DNA of 64,000 nt from positions 1-64,000 of the forward strand of contig NZ_LNDC01000103.1 in the NCBI RefSeq assembly GCF_001870905.1. The letters run 5' to 3'. A program made the translations under genes and the position numbers. Within the stretch, counting starts at the first letter, position 1; each line of letters starts with the position of its first letter. The stretch is from Geitlerinema sp. PCC 9228. GTDB taxonomy: Bacteria; Cyanobacteriota; Cyanobacteriia; Cyanobacteriales; PCC-9228. Under the pieces are notes generated by a model. The model searched no databases. It saw only the letters and a program-made list of their open reading frames with translations, and was not told the origin of the DNA. Positions 36,807 through 45,476 of this stretch are shown piece by piece.

Positions 36807-38834
36807 CTAGGGTTCGATTAAATTTTGTTCGTAGCGACGGTAGGAAACAACAACCCACAAACGCCGCAGGTAAAAATAGAGGATGAGGGCAACCAGGGAA
36901 ATGCTGGAGGCGGTAGCTACAACCCAAACCACCGATAGCCATAAATCTGTTATATCCAAAAGCGATCGCAATCCCCAACCCACCACCAAACTCAACGCCG
37001 AACCCACAGTCAGCACTGGCGTTGCCACGGCAATCCACTGAGGCAATTTGCGTTGTTTTAAATACTGATAAATGGCATAACCCCAAATACGAGTAGCGAC
37101 GCCTAACGCCGTTCCGACGGCACCCCCCAAAATTGCCAGCAACAGACCAATAGTCAGCAAACGACCGATATCGGTAGCCGATACCGCCAGTTGGGAAAGT
37201 TTGCCGCCGATGGGAATTCCCGCCAACATGCCTGCGATACCGCCAATGATGGTGCCAAACTGTATCTGGGAGGCAGCGGGATGGCTTTGCTCTTGAAAAT
37301 CCCAAAATCCCCATTTGGCGGCGAAATACCCCGATAAACTGCCGCTGATGGCACCAAATAAGATAGCGATGGGTAAATTCCCCAAACCCGTTCCCCACCA
37401 ACTTGCCAAGACCACGACAATGGCGGAGATGGCGGTAGCTGGGATGGGGAGAAAGATTTTTTCGACGATACTGCTACTGTTTTGGTAGCTGGGGTTGAGA
37501 AAGCTCAAACTGCCAAAACAAGTGCCCACCACGCCACCACCAACACCGGCTAACGCGATCGCACCGACTGTACCAACGCTGGCTATAGCCAATCCCACGG
37601 TAGCAAAAACCAACAAAAATAATCCCAGCAGCCATTTATGGGGCAGTTGGGGAACGCCGGTGGGGATGGAGGCAGTGCGAACCCGCAAAGGCAGCGTGTA
37701 GGTGGGTTCGACGGCGTTGGTGTGCAGTTTGAGGGTCCGTTCGTAGGTGCTGTTTGCTTTGAGCTGGCTGGTATCGATGCTTAGCTGGCAGCGAATTTCG
37801 TTGCCCTCAAAATGGGTGGGTTGAATATGAATCCATGGGTGGTATTTTGATGATGGCGGATCGTGGGGATGTTCGACAATGGTCCAATGACCCTGCAAGG
37901 TGGTTGCGGGAACGTCGTTGGTGAGGGCAATTTGCCGTTGCAGTTGTTCTTCTAAAATGGTGGCTTGCCACAGGTCGGGAAAATTATGAATTTTTAAAAT
38001 GGGGGTGCGGCGAACGGCGATGGGTTTCAAGGCGTGGAGGGCAGCCGCTGCTGAAGAAAAACGATGGCGGGGGTTGGGGGCAACCATTTTATCTAGCCAA
38101 TCCAACCACTGCCGGCTGAGGTGGGAGAGCAAATGGCGAAATTGCCAGCGGTTGCTGTTGTAGTCAAATAGCTGACCGATGGCGTAGGAGGGAGTGCCGG
38201 TGAGTAAAGTGATTAATGTGGTTCCCAAACCGTACAAGTCGGTGGCGGTGCTTAGTTCGTCGTTGTAAAGCTGTTCGGGTGCCATGAACCCAAAGGTGCC
38301 GGCGGTGGTATCGGTGAGCTGCGATCGCGCCATTCCTATCTGGGCAATGCCAAAATCGACTAAATAGGCTTGTAGCGATTCTTCGTCGATGAGGATATTT
38401 TCTGGTTTGATATCTCGGTGAATGATGGGGGGTACCTGTTCTTGCAGGTATTGCAGGATTTCTAAAACTGCGATCGCGATTTGTTTGATTTGCTCTGGAC
38501 TCCAAATGCACGATGTGGCTAAAGACTGAGCTGGTTTATATTCTTGCACCAAAGCAAAACCATGGGACAATTCCCACGCATCAAGATAGCGCGGAATTCC
38601 GGGATGGTCTAAGTTTTGCAAGACCTGTACTTCCTGCTCGATGGCACGAAACCCGGACCATTTCGCGGTGGCGTTATCAAATTGAAAATATTTAATGACA
38701 GCCTGTTGTGTCGCGGTACTGTCGGCAGCATCGATACGCCGCGCTAAATAGGTGCTGCGACCGCCTTGTCTCGATGTGCCGAGTTCGCGAATGACTTGAT
38801 AGCCTTTTGAGGTGAAATCTGGGAAGTTGCCCAT
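36807..38834 (-). CDS. Ser/Thr protein kinase with C-terminal multi-membrane domain
   Basis: A 675-residue Hanks-type kinase from the ATG at 38834 (MGNFPDFTSKGYQVIRELG). Catalytic residues: K48 in AVIK, D141 in HRDIKPEN, DFG at 160-162, and the APE-like APEQ. Residues about 300-420 form a beta-rich middle domain (NEIRCQLSIDTSQLKANSTYERTLKLHTN). From about residue 430 the protein is hydrophobic with six or seven helices and many Gly/Ala, resembling a channel or glycine-rich membrane bundle. Kinases with this architecture are found in cyanobacteria; substrates are unknown. The frame extends 38 codons upstream to 38948 without kinase character. Confidence 0.9.
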   Translation of the reverse strand: MGNFPDFTSKGYQVIRELGTSRQGGRSTYLARRIDAADSTATQQAVIKYFQFDNATAKWSGFRAIEQEVQVLQNLDHPGIPRYLDAWELSHGFALVQEYKPAQSLATSCIWSPEQIKQIAIAVLEILQYLQEQVPPIIHRDIKPENILIDEESLQAYLVDFGIAQIGMARSQLTDTTAGTFGFMAPEQLYNDELSTATDLYGLGTTLITLLTGTPSYAIGQLFDYNSNRWQFRHLLSHLSRQWLDWLDKMVAPNPRHRFSSAAAALHALKPIAVRRTPILKIHNFPDLWQATILEEQLQRQIALTNDVPATTLQGHWTIVEHPHDPPSSKYHPWIHIQPTHFEGNEIRCQLSIDTSQLKANSTYERTLKLHTNAVEPTYTLPLRVRTASIPTGVPQLPHKWLLGLFLLVFATVGLAIASVGTVGAIALAGVGGGVVGTCFGSLSFLNPSYQNSSSIVEKIFLPIPATAISAIVVVLASWWGTGLGNLPIAILFGAISGSLSGYFAAKWGFWDFQEQSHPAASQIQFGTIIGGIAGMLAGIPIGGKLSQLAVSATDIGRLLTIGLLLAILGGAVGTALGVATRIWGYAIYQYLKQRKLPQWIAVATPVLTVGSALSLVVGWGLRSLLDITDLWLSVVWVVATASSISLVALILYFYLRRLWVVVSYRRYEQNLIEP

Positions 38835-39192
38835 TGGGGATGTTTCCTTTTGCAGGATGGGAAGCTTGGGAGATGGGGCGTTTTCGATATTTATCAATTG
38901 ACCGTGCCCACGGGGAACTGAAATTGGCTCTAGCGTTCCTATCAACACAATAACTATTTTGCCTTATCGGGCTGCCGAGACAAGCAGCTTCCAAGATGGT
39001 GTTCCTACTTCGATCTTCTATCTTCTCGAACGACCGCATGTCGGGAATTGCAACCTTCCGAGTCCCGACTCCCTACGGTGAAAATGTTAAGCAATATTAC
39101 AAAATTGACGTTAAACCATTATTCGGTCTTGACACCCCCTAGAAAAGCCGCTAAAGTTGTAACCAATACCCGGGTAAGTAAACTTTAGTCCT
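38835..39192. other. Intergenic region upstream of the kinase and the RHH gene
   Basis: A 358-bp divergent region. It contains the candidate promoter at 39129-39157 for the plus-strand cluster. The minus-strand side has no obvious -35/-10 pair. No gene was recognised. Confidence 0.5.
39129..39157 (+). promoter_or_regulatory. Sigma-70-type promoter of the RHH-ycf46 cluster
   Basis: TTGACA (39129-39134) and TAAAGT (39152-39157) are separated by 17 bases. The -35 is perfect and the -10 matches four of six. The expected transcript start is near 39164, giving a leader of about 29 bases before the ATG at 39193. An AT-rich tract upstream could act as an UP element. Confidence 0.6.
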
Positions 39193-39558
39193 ATGCACCA
39201 GAAGCAGAAGGTAACCTTGTACATTCCGCCGGAACTTCACCGGAAGCTCAAAATTCGAGGGGCTGTGGACGCTGAACCCATGTCGGCGATCGCCCAGCGA
39301 GCCATTGAGTTCTACCTCGAACACGCTGAAGTGGTGGCGGAAGTAGAAGAAACAACCAAAGGGAAGACCCACCGCGTCTATACCTGTCCTGAATGCGAAG
39401 GGAATTTCGTTCTCCGCAGTGGAGAAGCGGTCTCCCTCAAGAACCAGCCCAAAGTTTTGGAAGATGGCGAAATCACATCGGCTCTCGAAAGCAGCCAAAT
39501 TCGCCAAAACCGCGAACAAGAAGGGCAAGAAGGGGAAGAAGAACTCGTTCCCTGTTAA
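39193..39558 (+). CDS. Ribbon-helix-helix-like small regulator with CPEC motif
   Basis: A 121-residue protein. Residues 1-45 match a CopG/Arc-type ribbon-helix-helix (QKVTLYIPPELHRKLKIRGAV, MSAIAQRAIEFYLEHA), which usually binds DNA as a dimer. After a short acidic linker comes TCPECEGNFVLRSGEAV, a single CxxC that could form half a zinc ribbon. The tail is Glu/Gln rich and ends in Cys. It lies 97 bases upstream of ycf46, on one likely transcript, and may control it; this arrangement recalls the slr0373-slr0374 neighbourhood in Synechocystis. Confidence 0.7.
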   Translation: MHQKQKVTLYIPPELHRKLKIRGAVDAEPMSAIAQRAIEFYLEHAEVVAEVEETTKGKTHRVYTCPECEGNFVLRSGEAVSLKNQPKVLEDGEITSALESSQIRQNREQEGQEGEEELVPC

Positions 39559-39655
39559 CAACAACATCCTGAAAACCCAAGTCGTAGATGTGTCGGAGTG
39601 CCAACAGTGATTCGCAGGGGTGAGCAATGTCAGCCCTGTCTCTAGGAGGTCGATT

Positions 39656-41170
39656 ATGCAAGAAGAGCTAAGTACCCTGGTCAAAGCTCAATATCCCTTA
39701 ATTTATTTGGTGACTTCTGAAGAGGAGCGTGCCGAGAGGGCGATTGCGACAATTGCTCAACAAGAGAAACCCCAGCGAAGCGTATATTTGTGGACAGTGA
39801 CACACGGGATCGTAGAGTATGGCGATCGCCCGCGTCAGTCAGTCCAACACAATACAGTTTCGCCGGAGGCAGCCATAGAGTGGGTTGTGCGACAAAAAGA
39901 TCCTGGTTTGTACATCTTCAAAGATCTCCATCCTTTCATTGACTCGCCCCCGGTAACGCGCTATCTGCGGGATGCGATCGCCAGCTTCAAAGGCACCCAC
40001 AAAACCATCGTTTTGATGTCGCCAATACAGCAAATTCCGACCGAACTAGAGAAGGAAGTAGCTGTCATTGACTTTCCCCTGCCGAACATGTCAGAACTCA
40101 ACGAAGTTCTGTCCCAGCAGCTGGAAAAAAGTCGAAACCGACGCATATCTACCGATACGAGGGAAAAACTTCTGAAATCTGCCCTTGGTTTGACCAAAGA
40201 CGAAGCGGAAAAAGTTTATCGCAAAGCTCACGTCACCAAGGGGCAGCTCACCGAGTCAGAAGTAGACATCGTCCTATCGGAGAAGAAACAGCTAATTCGG
40301 CGAAACGGGATTCTGGACTATCTAGAAGAAGATGACACCATTGATTCCATTGGTGGTGTAGAAGAGCTGAAAAAGTGGTTGCGCCAGCGCGCCGACGCCT
40401 TTACGGAAAGGGCACGGGAGTACGGCTTGCCCCAGCCCAAGGGAATGTTGATTTTGGGCGTTCCCGGATGTGGGAAAACCCTCGTGGCAAAAACCACCTC
40501 GCGTCTGTGGGGATTGCCGCTGCTGAGACTAGATATGGGGCGCGTGTACGACGGTTCCACCGTTGGCAAATCCGAAGCCAACCTGCGCAACGCCCTGAAA
40601 ACCGCCGAATCCCTTTCCCCAGCTATCCTGTTCATCGACGAGTTAGACAAAGCCTTCTCCGGTAGCGGTGGTTCTGCGGACTCCGATGGGGGTACTTCTG
40701 GTCGGATTTTTGGTTCTTTTCTTACCTGGATGCAAGAGAAAACCTCCCCAGTATTTGTCATGGCAACAGCGAACCGGGTAGAACGCTTGCCAGGGGAATT
40801 TCTCCGCAAAGGTCGCTTCGATGAAATCTTCTTTGTGGATTTACCAACCACAGAAGAACGTCAAGCCATTTTCAAAATTCACCTATCCAAGCGCCGCCGA
40901 GACATTTCTCGCTTCGACCTCGAACAACTAGCCAAAGTGTCCGAAGGGTTCTCCGGCGCAGAAATCGAGCAAGCGATCGTCGCTGCCATGTACGAAGCGT
41001 TTGCTCAAGAAAGAGAATTTACCCAGCTGGACATCATCGCCGCAATCAAAGCGACGTTGCCTCTATCGAAGACCATGACCGAACAGGTAACAGCCTTGCG
41101 AGATTGGGCCAGGCAGCGTGCGCGTCCAGCTGCATCCTCCGTCGCCGAATACCAGCGGCTGGAGTTCTAA
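39656..41170 (+). CDS. ycf46: Ycf46-type AAA ATPase
   Basis: A 504-residue AAA+ protein from the ATG at 39656, behind the perfect TAGGAGGT. Residues about 1-190 are the family-specific N-terminal domain (STLVKAQYPLIYLVTSEEERAER). AAA motifs: LGVPGCGKTL (Walker A, about 275), ILFIDELDKAF (Walker B), MATANRVERLP (sensor 1) and the arginine finger region LRKGRFDEIFFV. FtsH and CDC48 share this class, but Ycf46 has no protease domain. In cyanobacteria Ycf46 has been linked to inorganic carbon uptake and photosynthesis; the direct client is unknown. Confidence 0.93.
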   Translation: MQEELSTLVKAQYPLIYLVTSEEERAERAIATIAQQEKPQRSVYLWTVTHGIVEYGDRPRQSVQHNTVSPEAAIEWVVRQKDPGLYIFKDLHPFIDSPPVTRYLRDAIASFKGTHKTIVLMSPIQQIPTELEKEVAVIDFPLPNMSELNEVLSQQLEKSRNRRISTDTREKLLKSALGLTKDEAEKVYRKAHVTKGQLTESEVDIVLSEKKQLIRRNGILDYLEEDDTIDSIGGVEELKKWLRQRADAFTERAREYGLPQPKGMLILGVPGCGKTLVAKTTSRLWGLPLLRLDMGRVYDGSTVGKSEANLRNALKTAESLSPAILFIDELDKAFSGSGGSADSDGGTSGRIFGSFLTWMQEKTSPVFVMATANRVERLPGEFLRKGRFDEIFFVDLPTTEERQAIFKIHLSKRRRDISRFDLEQLAKVSEGFSGAEIEQAIVAAMYEAFAQEREFTQLDIIAAIKATLPLSKTMTEQVTALRDWARQRARPAASSVAEYQRLEF

Positions 41171-41329
41171 CAGGCTTTCTCCTGGCACCCACCGCTCGTG
41201 TAGCGAGTCAGGAGCAAAGGCTAGACTTTCCCAGTCTAGCAGTTCCCACAAAGAGCCACAAACCCGTGGCCATTTCCCTAAAAAACCGTTGTCGTACTTT
41301 AACTTCCCAACTTAAGGAGGATTCCTCTT

Positions 41330-41686
41330 ATGTCTCACTTCAGCACCCTGCGCACCAAAATCACCGACGCTGAAATCCTAAAATCTTCCCTGCGCGATCT
41401 AGGCATCACCGTGAAAAGCAATGCCGATGTGCGCGGTTACAACCAGCAGCGCGTTCGTGCTGATATCGTCGCCGTTCTCGAAGGCGACTATGACCTAGGT
41501 TGGTCCAAAAATAGCGACGGCACCTTCGATTTAATCGCCGACCTCTGGGGCGTTGCCAAAAAGCACAATCAAACCGAGTTGATCAACGCCATCAACCAGA
41601 AGTATGCCGTTAACAAAACGCTGTCTGAAGTACGCAACAACAGCAGCTTGCAAAACGCTAACGTTCAGGTCGTTGCCCAAAAGTAA
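41330..41686 (+). CDS. ycf35: Ycf35 (DUF1257) protein
   Basis: A 118-residue soluble protein starting MSHFSTLRTKITDAEILKSS, the standard opening of the DUF1257/Ycf35 family, with the core GYDLGWSKN-like element (EGDYDLGWSKNSDGTFDLIADLWGVAK). It is found in cyanobacteria and red-algal plastids, where it has no proven function. A perfect AAGGAGGA precedes the ATG by nine bases. It lies 159 bases beyond ycf46, the same strand, so it may extend that transcript; a terminator follows at 41728. Confidence 0.92.
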   Translation: MSHFSTLRTKITDAEILKSSLRDLGITVKSNADVRGYNQQRVRADIVAVLEGDYDLGWSKNSDGTFDLIADLWGVAKKHNQTELINAINQKYAVNKTLSEVRNNSSLQNANVQVVAQK

Positions 41687-41727
41687 ACGACGCTAGTGCG
41701 TTCGGAAGCTAACGGGTTAATCCGCTT

Positions 41728-41750
41728 AAAAACGGGTTAGCCCGTTTTTT
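41728..41750 (+). terminator. Intrinsic terminator after ycf35
   Basis: ACGGG and CCCGT arms, extended by AAA/TTT pairs, are followed by TTTTTT. The position about 40 bases beyond the ycf35 stop and the flanking near-repeat AACGGGTTAA (41711) support it. Confidence 0.8.
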
Positions 41751-41830
41751 TATGGGACATGAATAGATGATTTTCGGGAAGAGAAAAAGTGGCAAACTTT
41801 TCCCTCCCCGAACGATCGATTTGCTACGAA

Positions 41831-41941
41831 CTAGGCGGTAAAACCTAGCAAAATAAAGAGAATGGCACCAATACCAGCAAGAATGGTTAGTACCAAACCA
41901 GCGTTGGGACTTCCTTTCCAAGAATAATTTTTATCTGCCAT
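41831..41941 (-). CDS. 36-residue single-helix membrane protein
   Basis: The ATG at 41941 opens MADKNYSWKGSPNAGLVLTI and the frame ends LLGFTA. Residues 15-35 (GLVLTILAGIGAILFILLG) form one membrane helix. It has the size of photosystem or respiratory accessory subunits, but does not match PsbM/T/I/J/X/Y, PetG/L/M/N or PsaM as I know them. The ribosome-binding site is weak. It is divergent from the 39-residue protein at 42060. The composition and the intact frame support a real gene; the function is unknown. Confidence 0.55.
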   Translation of the reverse strand: MADKNYSWKGSPNAGLVLTILAGIGAILFILLGFTA

Positions 41942-41993
41942 AAAGAAACACTTGTAATTCTTCCTGTCTCTATTGTTACGTTTTTTAAAAAAA

Positions 41994-42023
41994 TTGACAG
42001 GGGGTCTACACTGCTTTTACGAT
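41994..42023 (+). promoter_or_regulatory. Candidate promoter of the 39-residue membrane protein gene
   Basis: TTGACA (41994-41999) and TACGAT (42018-42023) lie 18 bases apart. A transcript start near 42030 would give a 30-base leader containing CAGGAG before the ATG at 42060. Confidence 0.5.
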
Positions 42024-42059
42024 CGCTTCTAACGCTTTAAAAAAAACAGGAGTATCAAA

Positions 42060-42179
42060 ATGGATATAGAAAACACCGCATGGTTGGATGCTGTTGCTGT
42101 TGCCCTTGCCATTGGCTTGGTTATCGGCGCTTTTGCCGTAATGTTCAACGGCGTTCTCACCAAAGTGCGCGATCGCTAG
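42060..42179 (+). CDS. 39-residue single-helix membrane protein
   Basis: MDIENTAWLDAVAVALAIGL begins the product, and the helix spans about residues 9-32 (AVAVALAIGLVIGAFAVMF), followed by a basic end (TKVRDR). CAGGAG lies eight bases before the ATG, a promoter-like pair is at 41994, and a hairpin ends the transcript at 42219. These together make it a convincing small gene despite its size. I do not recognise the family; the topology (short acidic N-terminus, basic C-terminus) resembles small thylakoid subunits. Confidence 0.65.
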   Translation: MDIENTAWLDAVAVALAIGLVIGAFAVMFNGVLTKVRDR

Positions 42180-42218
42180 TAGAGAATCTGGGAAAAAATT
42201 CCACCCAAAAACCCATGT

Positions 42219-42250
42219 CCGACCTAGCTGTTTGTTGGGTCGGTCGTTTT
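42219..42250 (+). terminator. Terminator after the 39-residue protein gene
   Basis: CCGACC (42219-42224) pairs with GGTCGG (42238-42243), a 13-base loop, followed by TCGTTTT. It separates the small gene from hflX. Confidence 0.6.
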
Positions 42251-42290
42251 ACAATAGAAGAGAAATCGCTAGTAATGGAGGAAAACGCCC

Positions 42291-44006
42291 ATCGAGACCA
42301 TCCACGGAAATCTCAAAGGACTCAAATCCAGCGAACTCAAACAGCTACAAAAACTCTACCGTCAAAAAATCCCCGTCGATGCGATCGCAACCCCCGAATT
42401 TGCCCAACGCCTGGCAGCCATTAGCACCGACATTGGCAAACCCATCTCCACCTACATCAACCGGCGGGGGCAAGTGATTCGCGTGGGCGTGGGAACGCCG
42501 CGACAAACCCAAATTCCGCCCTTAGAATTACCCCGTTACGGGGCTAGCCGCCTGTGTGGAATTCGCTGCATTACCACCCAGGCAAAAGCCCACCCCCCCA
42601 ACGTCGATACCCTGACCACCATGGCGATCCAACGGTGGGATGCCTTGGCTACCCTGATTCTGTCTGGATCGGGGTTTGAACGTCGCGGCGGTGGTCCGAC
42701 GGGTTATATTCAATCCACCTATCTTGCCCATTTAGCCTCCCAATCCAGCCAAGAAGCCACCGAATCGCCAGAAAGTCCCGCCCACTGGCACGTTTCCAGC
42801 CCCTTAAGCCTCGATATCCTTACCAAACAGGACTTTTTGGATTTGGTCGAGGGGTTGGAAGAAGAATTTGAACGGGAACACGTTGCCCTAGAAGTTGAAG
42901 AAGGCAAAGAACGGGTATTGGTGGTGGGGATTGAAACCCAAGAGATGACCCGCGAACAGTTCCAACACCAACTCACCGAACTGCAGCGGTTGGTGGAAAG
43001 CGCCGGTGGTACGGTTTTGGATACCTTGCAGCAAAAGCGATCGCATCCCCACCAGCAAACCGTTGTGGGTTCGGGAAAAGTGGACGAAATTGCCCTCAGC
43101 GCCCAAACCTTGGGGGCGAGTTTGGTGGTATTCGATCGCGATTTGTCGCCTGCCCAAGTCCGCAACGTGGAAACTCGCGTGGGGGTACGGGTATGCGATC
43201 GCACGGAACTAATTTTAGATATTTTCGCACAACGCGCTCGCACCCGGGCCGGCAAACTGCAAGTGGAACTAGCCCAATTGGAATATTTATTGCCCCGCCT
43301 CACAGGTCGCGGGGAAGCCATGTCGCGGTTGGGCGGCGGTATTGGCACGCGCGGTCCTGGGGAAACCAAGCTAGAAACGGAACGACGGGCGATCCAAAAG
43401 CGCATTTCCCGGCTGCAGAAGGAAGTCAACCACTTGCAAGAACATCGGGAACGGTTGCGCCACCGCCGTCAAAGCCAAGATGTGCCTTCCATCGCCATTG
43501 TTGGCTATACCAACGCCGGCAAATCGACGCTTCTCAACGCCCTCACCAGCGCCCACATTTACACTGCCAACCAACTTTTTGCCACGCTAGACCCCACCAC
43601 GCGCCGTCTGGTGGTTCCCCACGCGACCACCCACGAACCGCAAACCATCGTGCTAACGGATACTGTGGGATTTATTCACGAACTACCACCTTCTCTTATT
43701 GATGCTTTTCGCGCTACCTTAGAGGAGGTAACGGAAGCCGATGCCTTGCTGCAGGTGGTGGATCTTTCCCATCCCGCCTGGCGATCGCAAGTGGAATCCG
43801 TTTCCACCATTTTAGGAGAGATGCCCCTGGCACCGGGTCCAATGCTAATGGCTTTCAATAAAATTGATTGCGTGGATTCGGAAACCCTGGAAGCTGCCAA
43901 AGCGGATTTCCCGCAAGCGGCTTTTGTTTCCGCCCAAGACAACATTGGCTTGGAACCCTTGCGCCAAAAGCTGGGGCAATTGGTCCACTACACCACCTGC
44001 GTGTAA
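42291..44006 (+). CDS. hflX: GTPase HflX, apparently initiated at AUC
   Basis: HflX is a ribosome-associated GTPase that splits stalled ribosomes. Conserved coding starts at 42291: IETIHGNLKGLKSSELKQL matches the usual cyanobacterial opening METI(Y/H)GNLKGLKSS, yet the codon at the Met position is ATC. No in-frame ATG, GTG or TTG exists between the upstream stop and the GTG at 42474. GGAGG lies nine bases before the ATC, the proper place for initiation there. Total 571 residues. G1 is GYTNAGKSTLLN, G3 DTVGFIHELP, G4 NKID. The N-terminal HflX nucleotide-binding-2 domain spans roughly residues 170-350. If ATC is not used, a shortened 510-residue form from GTG would lack about 60 conserved residues. 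Confidence 0.9.
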   Translation: METIHGNLKGLKSSELKQLQKLYRQKIPVDAIATPEFAQRLAAISTDIGKPISTYINRRGQVIRVGVGTPRQTQIPPLELPRYGASRLCGIRCITTQAKAHPPNVDTLTTMAIQRWDALATLILSGSGFERRGGGPTGYIQSTYLAHLASQSSQEATESPESPAHWHVSSPLSLDILTKQDFLDLVEGLEEEFEREHVALEVEEGKERVLVVGIETQEMTREQFQHQLTELQRLVESAGGTVLDTLQQKRSHPHQQTVVGSGKVDEIALSAQTLGASLVVFDRDLSPAQVRNVETRVGVRVCDRTELILDIFAQRARTRAGKLQVELAQLEYLLPRLTGRGEAMSRLGGGIGTRGPGETKLETERRAIQKRISRLQKEVNHLQEHRERLRHRRQSQDVPSIAIVGYTNAGKSTLLNALTSAHIYTANQLFATLDPTTRRLVVPHATTHEPQTIVLTDTVGFIHELPPSLIDAFRATLEEVTEADALLQVVDLSHPAWRSQVESVSTILGEMPLAPGPMLMAFNKIDCVDSETLEAAKADFPQAAFVSAQDNIGLEPLRQKLGQLVHYTTCV

Positions 44007-44093
44007 AGGTTTCCGAACCTGCGCGATCGCCAGCCCCGTAATATTTGTTTGCTAAAATTCAAATATAGCAATACAGTTATTGAGCGATTTACC

Positions 44094-44360
44094 ATGGCTA
44101 ACGTCGAAATCTACACCTGGAGTACCTGTCCTTTTTGCGCCCGCGCCAAAGCCCTGCTGGACGAAAAAGGCGTACAGTATAGCGAATACACCATCGACGG
44201 CGATGAAGAAGCCCGCAACCGCATGGCAGAACGTGCTAACGGCAAGCGTACCATGCCGCAAATTTTTATCAACAACCAACACGTAGGCGGTTGCGACGAA
44301 CTCTACCAACTGGAAAGCCAAGGCAAACTAGACGAAGCCCTTCAATCGGCCGCTAGCTAA
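44094..44360 (+). CDS. grxC: Glutaredoxin 3 (dithiol, CPFC)
   Basis: An 88-residue glutaredoxin from the ATG at 44094. The redox pair is C12 and C15 in CPFC; the TMP cis-proline segment (RTMPQIFINNQHVGG) and GGCDEL helix bind glutathione. It reduces disulfides and glutathionylated proteins using glutathione. It lies 96 bases upstream of gshB, giving a glutathione-related pair seen in many cyanobacteria. The frame begins at 44049, but the first 15 codons look non-coding. Confidence 0.95.
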   Translation: MANVEIYTWSTCPFCARAKALLDEKGVQYSEYTIDGDEEARNRMAERANGKRTMPQIFINNQHVGGCDELYQLESQGKLDEALQSAAS

Positions 44361-44456
44361 CCGTATTAGCTAAAGCATTTGCGTCCACGCTGGTGGTACA
44401 ATCGTAGCCAAAGCGCTTGTGCGTTTCGTAGAAACCATCTCCCATAGGCATACAAG

Positions 44457-45476
44457 GTGAAGTTCGCATTTATTATCGACCCAATCCATCACCTCAACCC
44501 AGCCCACGACACCAGCGTGGCGCTCATGGAAGCTGCTTACGAACTCGGGCACGAAGTTTGGATTACCCAAGCCAGCCAACTAAGCGTACAGGAAGGCAAA
44601 GCCGGGGCTAAACTCACCTCGGTACAGTTGCATTCGGTACAATTGCAACAGGGGCGTTGGGTAGTTCCCCAACCTTGGTACGAACTGGGGGTTACCGCTT
44701 TCCATTTTTTGGAGGAAATGGATGCGGTGTTTATGCGTACCGACCCTCCGGTGACCATTCCTTATTTGTACGCTACCCATATTTTAGATTATATAAATCC
44801 TAATAAAACTTTGGTGGTGAACGCGCCGGCGGGATTGCGCACTGCCAACGAGAAAATGTATGCATTGCGATTTCCCGAATTCATGCCGGAAACCATTGTG
44901 ACTGCCAGCAAGGAAGAAATTCAGGCATTTTTGGCGGAAAAAGGGAAAGTTGTGCTCAAACCCCTAGCTGGCAAAGGCGGAGAGGGGATTTTGGTTTTGG
45001 TAGAGGGCGATCGCAATTTTAACTCTTTGGTAGAATTGAGTACCCACCAAGTAGGGGAGATTCGCGAATCGCCCTTACCGGTGATGGTTCAGGAATTCTT
45101 ACCCGCCGCTTCCGAAGGTGACAAACGCATCATGCTGCTTGACGGCGAACCCCTTGGTGCCATCAACCGCGTTCCCGCTGCCAACGACTATCGCGGCAAT
45201 ATGGCGGTGGGGGGCAGTGTTGTCAAGACAGAAATTACTCCGGCAGAACGGGAGATGTGCCAAAAAATGACCCCTACGTTGCGTCAGGATGGTTTGTATT
45301 TTGTGGGGATTGATATTATTGGCGGTTGTCTCACGGAAGTGAACGTGACCAGTCCCACGGGATTGCGGGAAATTCAACGACTGGAAAATAGCGACCCCGC
45401 CCATCGTACCATTGAATGGACGGTACAGCGGGTACAATCCCAGTGCGATCGCAGCGAAGCCGCTCAAATTGGCTGA
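44457..45476 (+). CDS. gshB: Glutathione synthetase
   Basis: A 339-residue ATP-grasp enzyme joining gamma-glutamylcysteine and glycine. The start is GTG at 44457 (GTGAAGTTCGCATTT), with AAGG close by, matching the usual MKFAFIIDPI opening; no ATG is in frame near it. Motifs: FIIDPIHHLNPAHDTSVALM, FMRTDPPV, VLKPLAGKGGEGI (ATP-grasp lysine loop), NRVPAANDYRGN and FVGIDIIGG(C)LTEVNVTSPTG. The stop codon overlaps the next gene's ATG (TGATG), implying translational coupling. Confidence 0.95.
   Translation: MKFAFIIDPIHHLNPAHDTSVALMEAAYELGHEVWITQASQLSVQEGKAGAKLTSVQLHSVQLQQGRWVVPQPWYELGVTAFHFLEEMDAVFMRTDPPVTIPYLYATHILDYINPNKTLVVNAPAGLRTANEKMYALRFPEFMPETIVTASKEEIQAFLAEKGKVVLKPLAGKGGEGILVLVEGDRNFNSLVELSTHQVGEIRESPLPVMVQEFLPAASEGDKRIMLLDGEPLGAINRVPAANDYRGNMAVGGSVVKTEITPAEREMCQKMTPTLRQDGLYFVGIDIIGGCLTEVNVTSPTGLREIQRLENSDPAHRTIEWTVQRVQSQCDRSEAAQIG

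Noticed and set aside
41104-41315. Frames overlapping the 3' end of ycf46 and the gap before ycf35
   Set aside because: Short, no ribosome-binding site, and they overlap a solid gene end.
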